A stretch of 36,334 bases of DNA from Pseudomonadota bacterium (lineage in GTDB: Bacteria > Pseudomonadota > Alphaproteobacteria > Rhizobiales > Hyphomicrobiaceae). The notes beneath the pieces are model-generated. The model saw nothing but the letters and a program-made list of their open reading frames with translations. It was not told the DNA's origin and did not search any database. Position 1 is the stretch's first letter. Each line of letters opens with the position of its first letter. The DNA lies in contig CAUJKI010000540.1 in assembly GCA_963205015.1 (NCBI GenBank), positions 1 through 36,334 on the forward strand, written 5' to 3'. Made by a program: the position numbers and the translations under genes. Positions 9,454 through 18,053 of this stretch are shown in pieces.

Positions 9454-9499
9454 GCCCCTCACCCTAACCCTCTCCCCGCAAGCGCGGGGAGAGGGGATG
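9454..9499. repeat. REP-like palindromic intergenic element
   Basis: cccctcaccctaaccctctccccgcaagcgcggggagagggga; pairs with 9371-9424 in inverted orientation; related core again at 25675. Confidence 0.6.
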
Positions 9500-9621
9500 T
9501 TCGCCCCTTTCCAGCATCCCTTGGCCGCGAATGCTGCGCTCTCGATATGGCCGCCGCGGGCCTGCCCCAAACGGCAGAAGGCGAGCACCTCTTCCCAGCA
9601 GCCCGCGGCAAGAAAATTCAT

Positions 9622-10026
<405 letters not shown>

Positions 10027-10031
10027 ATAGG

Positions 10032-10060
10032 CAGCAATAAGGGGGGCGCATGGCCCCCCG
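10032..10060 (-). terminator. Putative rho-independent terminator of the aldehyde dehydrogenase gene
   Basis: Minus-strand hairpin GGGGGGC-catgc-GCCCCCC followed by TTATTGC; short T-tract. Confidence 0.4.
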
Positions 10061-10092
10061 TCAAGGTTTTCGCGTTGTTCGGGTTACCGGGA

Positions 10093-11526
10093 TCAGGCGG
10101 CGTTCCAGCCCATGACGGATTTGATCTCGAGATACTCCTCGATCCCGTGCCGGCCCCATTCGCGCCCGTTGCCCGACTGGCGATAGCCGCCGAAGGGTGC
10201 GGCCGGATCGGCGTTGGCCATGTTGACTGTCACCATGCCGGCGCGGATCTGGCGGGCGACGCGCTTCGCGCGCTCGCGATCGGACGAATGGACATAGCCC
10301 GCGAGGCCGAACATGTGGTCATTGGCGATGCGCACGGCATCCGCCTCGTCGCTATAGGGCAGGATCGAGAGCACCGGCCCAAAGATCTCCTCGCGCGCGA
10401 TCCGCATTTCCGGCTTCACGTCGGCAAAGATCGTTGGCTTGACGTAATAGCCCTGGTTGAGGCCTTCCGGCTTGCCGGGGCCGCCGGTTACGAGCCTCGC
10501 GCCTTCGGAAATGCCGGACTGGATGAGGTCCTGGATCTTGCGCCACTGCAGATCCGAGACGACGGGCCCCATGTCGCTGTCGGCCGCGGCTGGATCGCCG
10601 ACCTTCACGCTGAGCGCAGCGGCCTTGGCGATCTCGGCGACCTCGCCGATGCGATCCGCCGGTACAAGCATCCGCGTCGGCGCGTTGCACGACTGACCAG
10701 AATTGCGGAAGCAGAGCTTCACGCCTTCCGTGACCGCCTTCGACCAGTCCACATCATCGAGCAGGATATTCGCCGACTTGCCACCGAGCTCCTGGCCGAC
10801 ACGCTTGACCGTCGGCGCGGCGCGAACAGCAACATCGATGCCGGCACCCGTCGAACCTGTGAACGACATGCAGTCGATGCCCGGATGCTCAGCCATGGCC
10901 TGGCCCACGACCTTGTCGCCATGCACGAGATTGAACACGCCTGCCGGCACGCCTGCCTCTTCCAGCATCTCGGCAATGAGGATGGCCGAGAACGGCGCGA
11001 CCTCGGAAGGCTTCAGCACCATCGTGCAGCCGGCGGCGAGCGCGGCCGCGACCTTGCAGGAGATCTGGTTCGCCGGCCAGTTCCACGGCGTGATCATGCC
11101 GATGACGCCGATCGGCTCGCGCAGGATCTCCGTCGCGCCGTGCGCCTCCTCGAAGGGATAGGTCTTGAGAATGCCGTGCATGGTGCGGAAGTGGCCCATG
11201 CCGGCGCCGGCCTGGAAGCGCGTCGCGAAGGAGAGCGGGGCGCCCATCTCGCGGCTGATGATCTCGCCCATCTCCCCGAAGCGGCGCTTGTAGATCGCGG
11301 CAATCTTCTCGAGAAGAGCGAGGCGTTCCTCGCGCGCGCTTGCGGCGAATGCCGGGAATGCTGCGCGGGCTGCAGCGACGGCCCGATCCACGTCCGCCCT
11401 GGTCCCGAGCGCCACCTTGGCGAAGGGCTGCTCGGTTGCGGGATTGATGACGTCGATTGTGGTCGCGCCTACGGGTTCGACCCAGGCACCGTTAATGAAA
11501 TACTTCAGACCCTTCTCGAAACTCAT
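10093..11526 (-). CDS. Aldehyde dehydrogenase family protein
   Basis: FTGSTGAG, QELGGKSANILLDD, FRNSGQSCNAPTR (catalytic Cys) and EEIFGPVLSILPY motifs; start MSFEKGLKYFINGAWVEP. Confidence 0.94.
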   Translation of the reverse strand: MSFEKGLKYFINGAWVEPVGATTIDVINPATEQPFAKVALGTRADVDRAVAAARAAFPAFAASAREERLALLEKIAAIYKRRFGEMGEIISREMGAPLSFATRFQAGAGMGHFRTMHGILKTYPFEEAHGATEILREPIGVIGMITPWNWPANQISCKVAAALAAGCTMVLKPSEVAPFSAILIAEMLEEAGVPAGVFNLVHGDKVVGQAMAEHPGIDCMSFTGSTGAGIDVAVRAAPTVKRVGQELGGKSANILLDDVDWSKAVTEGVKLCFRNSGQSCNAPTRMLVPADRIGEVAEIAKAAALSVKVGDPAAADSDMGPVVSDLQWRKIQDLIQSGISEGARLVTGGPGKPEGLNQGYYVKPTIFADVKPEMRIAREEIFGPVLSILPYSDEADAVRIANDHMFGLAGYVHSSDRERAKRVARQIRAGMVTVNMANADPAAPFGGYRQSGNGREWGRHGIEEYLEIKSVMGWNAA

Positions 11527-11765
11527 GCTTGCTCTCCCGCTGAATGTTGCATTGCGCTGCATCAGGGCGCAGCGGCTGTTCGCGGCCAGCTTTAGGCCTC
11601 GGGGCGCTGCTGATCAATGGTTTGAAAGGCCGCGCGGATTTGTGCGCTGCACGCCTCGTCGGTGCGCAGACTGACCTTTCCCCTTGCAAGCCCCCGGGCG
11701 ATGGCCCAACTTAAACAAATGGACGCGGCACCAATTTTGTACCGCGCGCGTCCCGAGACGCAGCG

Positions 11766-11800
11766 ACGAACGGTTCCATCGGCCACGATGACCGGTTCGT
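11766..11800. other. Long inverted repeat / hairpin upstream of the CBS-domain gene
   Basis: acgaacggttccatcg-gcca-cgatgaccggttcgt: arms complementary with small bulges. Confidence 0.5.
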
Positions 11801-11878
11801 GGAGCGACAGGGCTGATGGGGGCGGGGCGCCCTGTACCCGCGTGATGGGTCATCCGACCGGTGAACGGGAGGATATCC

Positions 11879-12310
11879 ATGCATGTTGCCTCGATACTCA
11901 AGGTCAAGGGCCACGGCGTAGAGACGGTTCGCGCCGATGCAAAACTGACGACCGTGGCCAGCCGCCTAGCAGACAAGCGCATCGGTGCCGTGGTCGTGAC
12001 CGACAGGGCTGGCAGGATTGCCGGCATCGTCTCCGAGCGCGACGTTGTCCACGCCCTCGCAAGGGAAGGCGCGGAGTGCCTTGGCTGGCCAGTCTCGGAG
12101 ATCATGACGCGCGAAGTGCTCACCTGCGCCGAGGATGACACCATCGACGAGATCATGAGCCGCATGACCATGCGGCGGTGCCGGCATCTGCCGGTGGTCG
12201 CCAGCGGCCGGCTCGCCGGCATCATCTCGATCGGCGACGTCGTGAAGCATCACATCGCCGAGGTGGAGATGGAGGCGATGGCCATGCGCGATTATATCGC
12301 CACCGCCTGA
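11879..12310 (+). CDS. CBS domain-containing protein (two CBS motifs)
   Basis: MHVASILKVKGHGVETVRADAKLTTVASRLADKRIGAVVVTDRAGRIAGIVSERDVVHAL...CRHLPVVASGRLAGIISIGDVVKHHI; GGGAGG ribosome-binding site. Confidence 0.92.
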   Translation: MHVASILKVKGHGVETVRADAKLTTVASRLADKRIGAVVVTDRAGRIAGIVSERDVVHALAREGAECLGWPVSEIMTREVLTCAEDDTIDEIMSRMTMRRCRHLPVVASGRLAGIISIGDVVKHHIAEVEMEAMAMRDYIATA

Positions 12311-12324
12311 CGCGTGACGGCGCA

Positions 12325-12362
12325 CACCGCGCAGCGCCAGCAGGCGCTGCGCGGTGATTTTC
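12325..12362 (+). terminator. Rho-independent terminator of the CBS-domain gene
   Basis: Perfect 14-bp stem CACCGCGCAGCGCC-agca-GGCGCTGCGCGGTG followed by ATTTTC. Confidence 0.85.
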
Positions 12363-12390
12363 GTGTCTGCCTCGGCTATTCGGCGCGTCT

Positions 12391-12660
12391 CTAGAACCGC
12401 CAGCAGTTGCGTCGATCGTTGGCTGCGCCGCTGAGCGCCGACTTGATCTCGCTTCGGTCGATGCCGATGTCCTTCAGCATACGGTCATCGAGCGCGTGGA
12501 GTTCCTTCTCCGCGGCTCTGAATGACCGGTAGCGGATAACTTCCGTCACGACCTGCTTGAGGAAGCCAAAGGAACCAGACAAGGCGCTGGTGCTTGAGGC
12601 CGTCAAGGGACCTTCGGCGGCGCCATAGGGCGCGCCTATTTCACACTTCTGCGTAGACAT
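12391..12660 (-). CDS. DUF1127 domain-containing protein
   Basis: YRSFRAAEKELHALDDRMLKDIGIDRSEIKSAL is the DUF1127 signature. Confidence 0.82.
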   Translation of the reverse strand: MSTQKCEIGAPYGAAEGPLTASSTSALSGSFGFLKQVVTEVIRYRSFRAAEKELHALDDRMLKDIGIDRSEIKSALSGAANDRRNCWRF

Positions 12661-12710
12661 GGGGAATTGCTCTCGAAGCTCGAGTTGAGACCGGATGTGA
12701 ATCGGGGCGA

Positions 12711-12929
12711 TCAGGCGATATTGAATCGTCGGATGCCGTTCACATTCCAAATGAGCTGGACGATTTGCTGTGCCGTCCAATGGCGCGCCACGTGTTTACG
12801 TACGCGCACTGCAAGCATTTTCGGCGGCGTTACAAATGCGCTCAGAAAAGCAGCAGTTTTCGGCGTCGTCTGAGGCGCGCCGTCTTCCTTGTGCATCGCG
12901 CTCATGGTGGTGCTCTCGCTCATTGTCAT
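12711..12929 (-). CDS. Small hypothetical protein (72 aa)
   Basis: ORF with a good Shine-Dalgarno (AGAGGAGAG, minus strand) before ATGACAATG, co-directional with and upstream of the DUF1127 gene; no family recognised. Confidence 0.45.
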   Translation of the reverse strand: MTMSESTTMSAMHKEDGAPQTTPKTAAFLSAFVTPPKMLAVRVRKHVARHWTAQQIVQLIWNVNGIRRFNIA

Positions 12930-12965
12930 CTCTCCTCTGAGTCCTTATCAGCGCGTCGGCCGAGG

Positions 12966-12989
12966 ATTAACCGCGCGGGCGAGGTTAAT
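12966..12989. promoter_or_regulatory. Perfect inverted repeat ATTAACC-N10-GGTTAAT, candidate operator
   Basis: Seven-bp perfect arms in the divergent region between a 72-aa ORF (-) and a LysR-type regulator gene (+). Confidence 0.45.
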
Positions 12990-13184
12990 GTCATGCTTCG
13001 GTTGGTTTGATAATCCGCTGTTGCGGACAAAGATTGCGGAATTCCGTTCGCAGATCCGGGTCTCTCCGTGTTAAATGCGGCAATCCCGGCTATCCAATGA
13101 ACTGGTGCGAAAGGCGGCCGCCTCGGCGGTCGAGATGCTTGCGCGGCATGAGCGCTGGTGCCGGTCGGATCCTGCAGGTGTGCA

Positions 13185-14084
13185 ATGGGACAGCCCGATG
13201 AAATGCTGGTGATGGTGCGCGTCGCCGACCGCGGAGGTTTCACGGCGGCTGCCGAGGATGTCGGCCTGACGCCGTCGGCCGTTGCGAAGCTCGTGTCGCG
13301 CCTGGAGCAGCGTCTCGGCGTGCGCCTCCTCAACCGGACGACGCGCCGCGTAACGTTGACTGCCGAAGGCGAGCGCTATGTCGCTCGTGCGCGCAAAATT
13401 CTTGCCGACATCGACGAGTGCGAGGCGGACGTGATGGCACAAGGTGCCGCGCCGCGCGGCGAGCTTCGCGTCGCCTGTGCGACCGGCGTGGGCTTCACGA
13501 CCATCGTCAACGCACTGCCGCGGTTTCGCGAGCGCTATCCGGATGTCCGCATCGAGTTCGCCATAGGCAGTCGTCGCATCGACCTCGTCGAGAATCAGAT
13601 CGACGTCGCGATCCGGCTCGGAGCACTGCCCGATAGCTCGTTCGTCGCCCGAAAGCTCGCCACATTCCGTCGGATCGTCTGCGCGGCACCAACATATCTT
13701 GCGAATGCGCCCCGGCTCGAGACGCCCGACGACTTGCTTCACCACGAATGCCTGTTCGCGTCGACGTCGGCGGATCTCGACCTCTGGCCATTCAAGGATG
13801 GAGTGCGCACGCGGCGCATCAAGGTGAACAGCCGCTACACCTTCGATGACGGCATGGCCTGCTATCTCGCGAGCCTTGCCGGCGTCGGGATCATACGTCT
13901 GTCGGACGAGCAGGCGGCGCGGGCACTGAAGGTCGGTCGTCTTGTGCCGGTTCTGGAGGAGGCCCATGTTTCGGAGGCCGTACAACTGCACGCGGTCGTG
14001 CCGCACGGCCGCCAGAGCTCGCCGAAGGTTCGCGCATTCATCGACTTCCTTGCCGAGGCCTATGAGCAGGAGGGGTGGAGGTAG
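13185..14084 (+). CDS. LysR family transcriptional regulator
   Basis: N-terminal HTH: MLVMVRVADRGGFTAAAEDVGLTPSAVAKLVSRLEQRLGVRLLNRTTRRVTLTAEG. Confidence 0.94.
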   Translation: MGQPDEMLVMVRVADRGGFTAAAEDVGLTPSAVAKLVSRLEQRLGVRLLNRTTRRVTLTAEGERYVARARKILADIDECEADVMAQGAAPRGELRVACATGVGFTTIVNALPRFRERYPDVRIEFAIGSRRIDLVENQIDVAIRLGALPDSSFVARKLATFRRIVCAAPTYLANAPRLETPDDLLHHECLFASTSADLDLWPFKDGVRTRRIKVNSRYTFDDGMACYLASLAGVGIIRLSDEQAARALKVGRLVPVLEEAHVSEAVQLHAVVPHGRQSSPKVRAFIDFLAEAYEQEGWR

Positions 14085-14110
14085 GAGGGGCGTGCCGCTG
14101 CTTCGGCGTG

Positions 14111-14280
14111 AGCGCTCCCACTTCCTGAGCGCGCGACTGCGCGTCGGCGCGAGCGCCGCCCCCGCGGAGCCGATGAGCGCAGCGAATGCGGCGTAAGCGC
14201 TCCCACTTCCTGAGCGCGCGACTGCGCGTCGGCGCGAGCGCCGCCCCCGCGGAGCCGATGAGCGAAGCGAATGCGGCGTG
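14111..14280. repeat. Tandem duplication, 85-bp unit x 2
   Basis: agcgctcccacttcctgagcgcgcgactgcgcgtcggcgcgagcgccgcccccgcggagccgatgagcg(c/a)agcgaatgcggcgt at 14111 and 14196, near identical. Confidence 0.9.
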
Positions 14281-14290
14281 AGCGCAAATA

Positions 14291-14377
14291 TGGTGCGGAC
14301 GGTGGGAATCGAACCCACACGACGTTGCCGTCTCAGGATTTTAAGTCCTGTGTGTCTACCAGTTCCACCACGTCCGC
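14291..14377 (-). tRNA. tRNA-Leu (anticodon TAA), CCA encoded
   Basis: Minus strand GCGGACGTGGTGGAACTGGTAGACACACAGGACTTAAAATCCTGAGACGGCAACGTCGTGTGGGTTCGATTCCCACCGTCCGCACCA folds as a class II tRNA. Confidence 0.96.
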
Positions 14378-14473
14378 GCGCGAAGCCGGGCACTGAGGCC
14401 CGGCTCCGACCCACTGGGCTATAGATCGTCGCGCATCCTTCGACAACAGCAGGTTGGCCGACCGCGCGCGCCA

Positions 14474-15595
14474 TCACCTGAAGAAAACGTCGGCGCGCAT
14501 GCCTGGCAGCAGCGGAGAGCTGCCTTCGAGGTCGACCATGACCTCCATCACCTCGACATCCGTGGCACGGCGCGCCCCGCGAGAGCCCATGCGCGGCATC
14601 GCGAGCGAGGGCGCAAGATCCTTCACCGTGCCGCTGAACTCCCGACCTGGATAGGCCGTGCTGCGCACGAAGACCTGCTGCCCAGCCTTGATCTTCGCGA
14701 CGTCCTGCTCGTCGACCTCGGCGCGGACGCGCATCAGTGTCAGATCACCCATGATCAGAAGAACGTGCTCGCTGGAGGGCATGGCAAGCTCGCCGGCTTT
14801 GGCGTGGATCTGTAGTACCGATCCGGTAAGGGGCGCGCGAACGCGCATCTTCTCGACCATTTCCTCGGCGAGGGTCAACTCGGCGCGGGCCGCGATGAGC
14901 GCCGCCTCGACGCGATTGGGTGCCGGCACTTTGGATTTGGCATGCGCCATGGCCAAAGCCGTGCGCTCCTGTCGTAGCTTGTCCTCGGCCTGTGCGAGCT
15001 GATTGCGCGCCTGGATGAGTGCCTGCGGATTGCCGGCTGCCCTGCGATCCGCAGCGATCACGCCGTCGAGGGCGAAGCGTGCGTTGGTCGAGGCGCGCTC
15101 GGCAGTATAGAGCGCGTCCTCGGCCTTGCGCACGTCCTCGCGCCCGGCCGTCTCGGGCTGCGCGTCGCGCTCGCGCTGGCGCACGGAGACTTCGACCTCG
15201 GCCGCCGCGAGGCGCGCGCGCGCTTCCTTGTCGTTGAGGCGGACCAGCACGTCGCCCTTGGTGACGCGGTCGCCGGTGGCGGCATTCACCTCCTGAATGC
15301 GGCCCGGCGCGAGAGAGCTCACGCGGATCTGCCCCGAGCGCGGCTCGACCCGTCCGGGTGCCGCTGCGATCCACGTCGTTTGCGGACGTTCGGTAACCGG
15401 CTGCGCGGGAATTGCGGAAGCTGGTGCGATCGCTGCCGCGAAATGCTTGGGTGCGGCCTGCATCGCCGCGAGGACGGAGGCCGAGCCTGCAGCGAAGAGG
15501 CCGAGCATCAGGACAAGTCGGCGTCCTCGCCCATGGGAGCGGTCTGCGTTTGCCATCGACTGCGGTTGGCTGGTGGTCTGCTGGTGCGACTGCAT
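14474..15595 (-). CDS. HlyD/DevB-like periplasmic adaptor (membrane fusion) subunit of an ABC exporter
   Basis: N-terminal TM, then PGRVEPRSGQIRVSSLAPGRIQEVNAATGDRVTKGDVLVRLNDKEARARL (lipoyl domain), coiled coil and MRVRAPLTGSVLQIHAKAGE...LTLMRVRAEVDEQDVAKIKAGQQV. Confidence 0.88.
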   Translation of the reverse strand: MQSHQQTTSQPQSMANADRSHGRGRRLVLMLGLFAAGSASVLAAMQAAPKHFAAAIAPASAIPAQPVTERPQTTWIAAAPGRVEPRSGQIRVSSLAPGRIQEVNAATGDRVTKGDVLVRLNDKEARARLAAAEVEVSVRQRERDAQPETAGREDVRKAEDALYTAERASTNARFALDGVIAADRRAAGNPQALIQARNQLAQAEDKLRQERTALAMAHAKSKVPAPNRVEAALIAARAELTLAEEMVEKMRVRAPLTGSVLQIHAKAGELAMPSSEHVLLIMGDLTLMRVRAEVDEQDVAKIKAGQQVFVRSTAYPGREFSGTVKDLAPSLAMPRMGSRGARRATDVEVMEVMVDLEGSSPLLPGMRADVFFR

Positions 15596-15690
15596 GGCAA
15601 ATCCTCCTGGGTGGCCCCGCGGGGCTCGGCACAGAGGCTCCCCCTGCGCTTGTTCAACGCTGGCACCCTAGGCGGCGCGTAGCGCGCGGT

Positions 15691-15708
15691 CTGTTTCGCA
15701 GGGAACAG
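15691..15708 (-). promoter_or_regulatory. Palindromic operator A (CTGTTTCGCAGGGAACAG)
   Basis: One of six matching 18-mers; upstream of the DevB-like gene; TAGGGT hexamer 29.5 nt from its centre on the minus strand. Confidence 0.75.
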
Positions 15709-15742
15709 GCCTCCCCAATCCGGCGCGATCGAAAAATGCAGT

Positions 15743-15760
15743 CTGTTATGCCGGTAACAG
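15743..15760 (+). promoter_or_regulatory. Palindromic operator B (CTGTTATGCCGGTAACAG)
   Basis: One of six; upstream of the small CSP/OB-like gene; AATGCT 29.5 nt from its centre. Confidence 0.7.
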
Positions 15761-15847
15761 CGCCCGTGCAGCCGCCCTGCAATGCTTCTCCCATCACGCA
15801 GACGGCCGCAGCCGGCATCGACCGGAGGCTACATCAAGGAGAGTGCC

Positions 15848-16072
15848 ATGCAGGGCGAAATCACGAAATATCGCGACGATCTCGGGTTCGGCGTCATCAC
15901 GACCGATGACGGGCGCCGCTATCGCTTCGCCAGGAAGCAGGTCATCAGCGCCTCGGCGGACCTTGTCGGGCAGGAAGTCGATTTCCTCATTTCGGGGAAC
16001 CAGCCGGCGGAGATCATCGTCCTATCGGGATCGGCGTGGACAGCCTTTGGCGGCATTCCCGGAACGGCATGA
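15848..16072 (+). CDS. Small cold-shock/OB-fold-like protein (74 aa)
   Basis: MQGEITKYRDDLGFGVITTDDGRRYRFARKQVISASADLVGQEVDFLISG resembles a CSD-like G-x-I...GFGxI pattern; ribosome-binding site AAGGAGAG. Confidence 0.72.
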   Translation: MQGEITKYRDDLGFGVITTDDGRRYRFARKQVISASADLVGQEVDFLISGNQPAEIIVLSGSAWTAFGGIPGTA

Positions 16073-16103
16073 AAACGACGCAAGATGCGCAAGAGACCAA
16101 GTC

Positions 16104-16140
16104 GAGCCCTTCGGACCTCTGGCCGGAGGGCTCATTGTTT
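16104..16140 (+). terminator. Rho-independent terminator of the CSP-like gene
   Basis: GAGCCCTTCGG-acctctgg-CCGGAGGGCTC followed by ATTGTTTT. Confidence 0.6.
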
Positions 16141-16255
16141 TGGGCGAGCCCTGCTTCTTCCCCGCGGTCCGACGTCGTGATGGACGTGCATGAGGCCGCA
16201 GGCAGGGTGCGCCGCGGCCTCCGAATATTCGCGACCAAATTCGGTGCTGTGCCCG

Positions 16256-16453
16256 TCAGCGCGCGTGAACGCGCAGGATAGGGGCGCGCAACCAGAGGAG
16301 GTTCGGGCAGAGCGTCTGCGTGCACTGGCGCGTGGCGGAAGCGCCATCTTCCGCTGGCGTGGTGGGAGATGCGGTGGCCCAGCTTCCGACGAAGGTGCCG
16401 ATCATGACGGCGGCGAGCATGGCCAGACTACGAGGTTTCATCAGCGTGTGCAT
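16256..16453 (-). CDS. Small secreted protein (65 aa) with signal peptide
   Basis: MHTLMKPRSLAMLAAVMIGTFVGSWATASPTTPAEDGASATRQCTQTLCPNLLWLRAPILRVHAR: Lys/Arg plus hydrophobic h-region and AxA-like cleavage site; operator C lies 60 bp upstream. Confidence 0.55.
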   Translation of the reverse strand: MHTLMKPRSLAMLAAVMIGTFVGSWATASPTTPAEDGASATRQCTQTLCPNLLWLRAPILRVHAR

Positions 16454-16512
16454 GGCAGCGGCTCCACATCGACGAGTGTGCCGCAAGTGTGCCAGTCGCA
16501 CCTGATGTAAAG

Positions 16513-16530
16513 CTGTTCCGTCCGGAACAG
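16513..16530 (-). promoter_or_regulatory. Palindromic operator C (CTGTTCCGTCCGGAACAG)
   Basis: Perfect palindrome in its outer 7-bp arms; upstream of the 65-aa secreted ORF; CACACT about 30.5 nt from its centre on the minus strand. Confidence 0.75.
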
Positions 16531-16543
16531 TGGGCTGGCGGGG

Positions 16544-17887
16544 CTAAAGTGTCGAGCGCGCCACCGGACCTGCCAGGGTGCCCTCTTGCGGCACCAGTAG
16601 CGGTTCGCTCGTGGTGACAGTACCGCCGCGGTGCTCAGGGCGCCGTCCTTTCAGGAACCAGGTGTGCACTGCGCCATATCCCTTGATGTCGATGCTGCCG
16701 TTCGGCTCGAGCCGGTAGCCATCGCCGAGGCGGATCTGCGTCAGTTCGGATACGAGGATGGCATGGGGTTGGCTCAGGTTCTCGAGGCGCGAGGCGAGGT
16801 TCACCGTATCGCCCCACACATCGTAGATCAGACGCTTCGCCCCGATCACGCCGGCCAGCACGGGCCCGCTGGCTATGCCGATGCGAAGCGCGATGTCGAC
16901 GTCGTGCTCCTTTGATATGCGCTGAGCAGCATCGAGCATACCGAGTGCCATGCCGGCAATTCGATCCGCATGATCTGCAGCAGGCACCGGCAAGCCGGCC
17001 GCAGCCATATAGGCGTCGCCGATGGTCTTGATCTTCTCCACGCCGCAGCGCTCGGCCAGCTCATCGAAGGCGCGCACGATCGTGTTGAGAAGCGCAACTG
17101 TTCGCGCGGGGCCAAGCTCTTTGGCGAGCGCAACGAAGCCCTTGATGTCGGCAAAGAGGACGGACGCCTCGTCGAACTCGTTGGCAATGGTCGTGTCGGG
17201 CGCCTCTTTCAGTTTGCCGACGATAGTGTCCGGCAGGATATTGTGCAGGAGCGCGTCCGTTTCGGCTTCGGCCTGCTCGACGAGGCGGAACGCATAGTAG
17301 AGCACGATCGAGATGACACAGAATGTGGTGGCCACGGCGGTGACGTGAAGCGACGCGATGTCGGCGGCGGAGATGACCAGCCCTTGGGCACTCTCGAGAA
17401 AGAACAGCCAGGCCATCAGATACAGGGTGATCGCGACGGCGATGGCGACGACGATGAGCTTCAGCCGTTCGACGCCCAGGATGACGAAGAAGGCCGCGGG
17501 GGCAGCGAAGTACTGCATATGGATGCCCGTTTCGCGCCCGACGTAGGAGGTCAGGACGAAGATGCCGACGAGCTCCGAGATCAGGATCGCCATGGGGCCG
17601 ACCAGCTCGCCATAGCGATGCAGGAAAGGAATCGACAGGGCAACCATGGCCATCAGGAAATTGATGATGATGACCGGCTTCCAGGATTGGTAATCCAGGA
17701 ACATCTGCTGGAAGGCATAGACGAGGGTGAAGAGCGCGATCACGTACGCCGTGACATTCATGATCTTGAGGCGGCGTCTCACGCGGGGAGGATAGCCCTC
17801 GGTGCCATACGCAGACAGCCGCGAGAGTGAGCTGGCGAGCTTGCGTAGGACCGGGTTATCCAAAAGTGGGATGCGAGACCGCCCCAT
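16544..17887 (-). CDS. Membrane-anchored class III adenylate cyclase
   Basis: About six N-terminal TM segments, then VLFADIKGFVALAKE, EKIKTIGDAYMAAAG and IYDVWGDTVNLASRLE: metal-binding Asp pair, Lys/Asp ATP specificity pair and Asn/Arg transition-state residues all present. Confidence 0.92.
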   Translation of the reverse strand: MGRSRIPLLDNPVLRKLASSLSRLSAYGTEGYPPRVRRRLKIMNVTAYVIALFTLVYAFQQMFLDYQSWKPVIIINFLMAMVALSIPFLHRYGELVGPMAILISELVGIFVLTSYVGRETGIHMQYFAAPAAFFVILGVERLKLIVVAIAVAITLYLMAWLFFLESAQGLVISAADIASLHVTAVATTFCVISIVLYYAFRLVEQAEAETDALLHNILPDTIVGKLKEAPDTTIANEFDEASVLFADIKGFVALAKELGPARTVALLNTIVRAFDELAERCGVEKIKTIGDAYMAAAGLPVPAADHADRIAGMALGMLDAAQRISKEHDVDIALRIGIASGPVLAGVIGAKRLIYDVWGDTVNLASRLENLSQPHAILVSELTQIRLGDGYRLEPNGSIDIKGYGAVHTWFLKGRRPEHRGGTVTTSEPLLVPQEGTLAGPVARSTL

Positions 17888-18053
17888 CCTGCGTCTCCAA
17901 TTCGGGTGGGACAATATCCGGCGAACGACCCGCCATCTCAACCCTGTTCAGATGGCTTGGTTCATGCGTCCGACATGATAGGATGCGCCGCTTCCCGCCC
18001 GCCTTTTAGCCCGATGGCACGTTGCGGGCCATAGACTCCTCGGATGTGGCCGC

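Noticed and set aside
10075-11595. 506-aa ORF on the + strand
   Set aside because: Shadow of the aldehyde dehydrogenase gene.
13071-14477. 468-aa ORF on the - strand
   Set aside because: Runs through the LysR gene, the tandem repeat and a tRNA on the same strand; not a plausible CDS.
18015-18025. TGGCACGTTGC resembling a sigma-54 promoter before the crp-like gene
   Set aside because: The 4-nt spacer between the -24 and -12 elements is missing, so GG-GC spacing is wrong.
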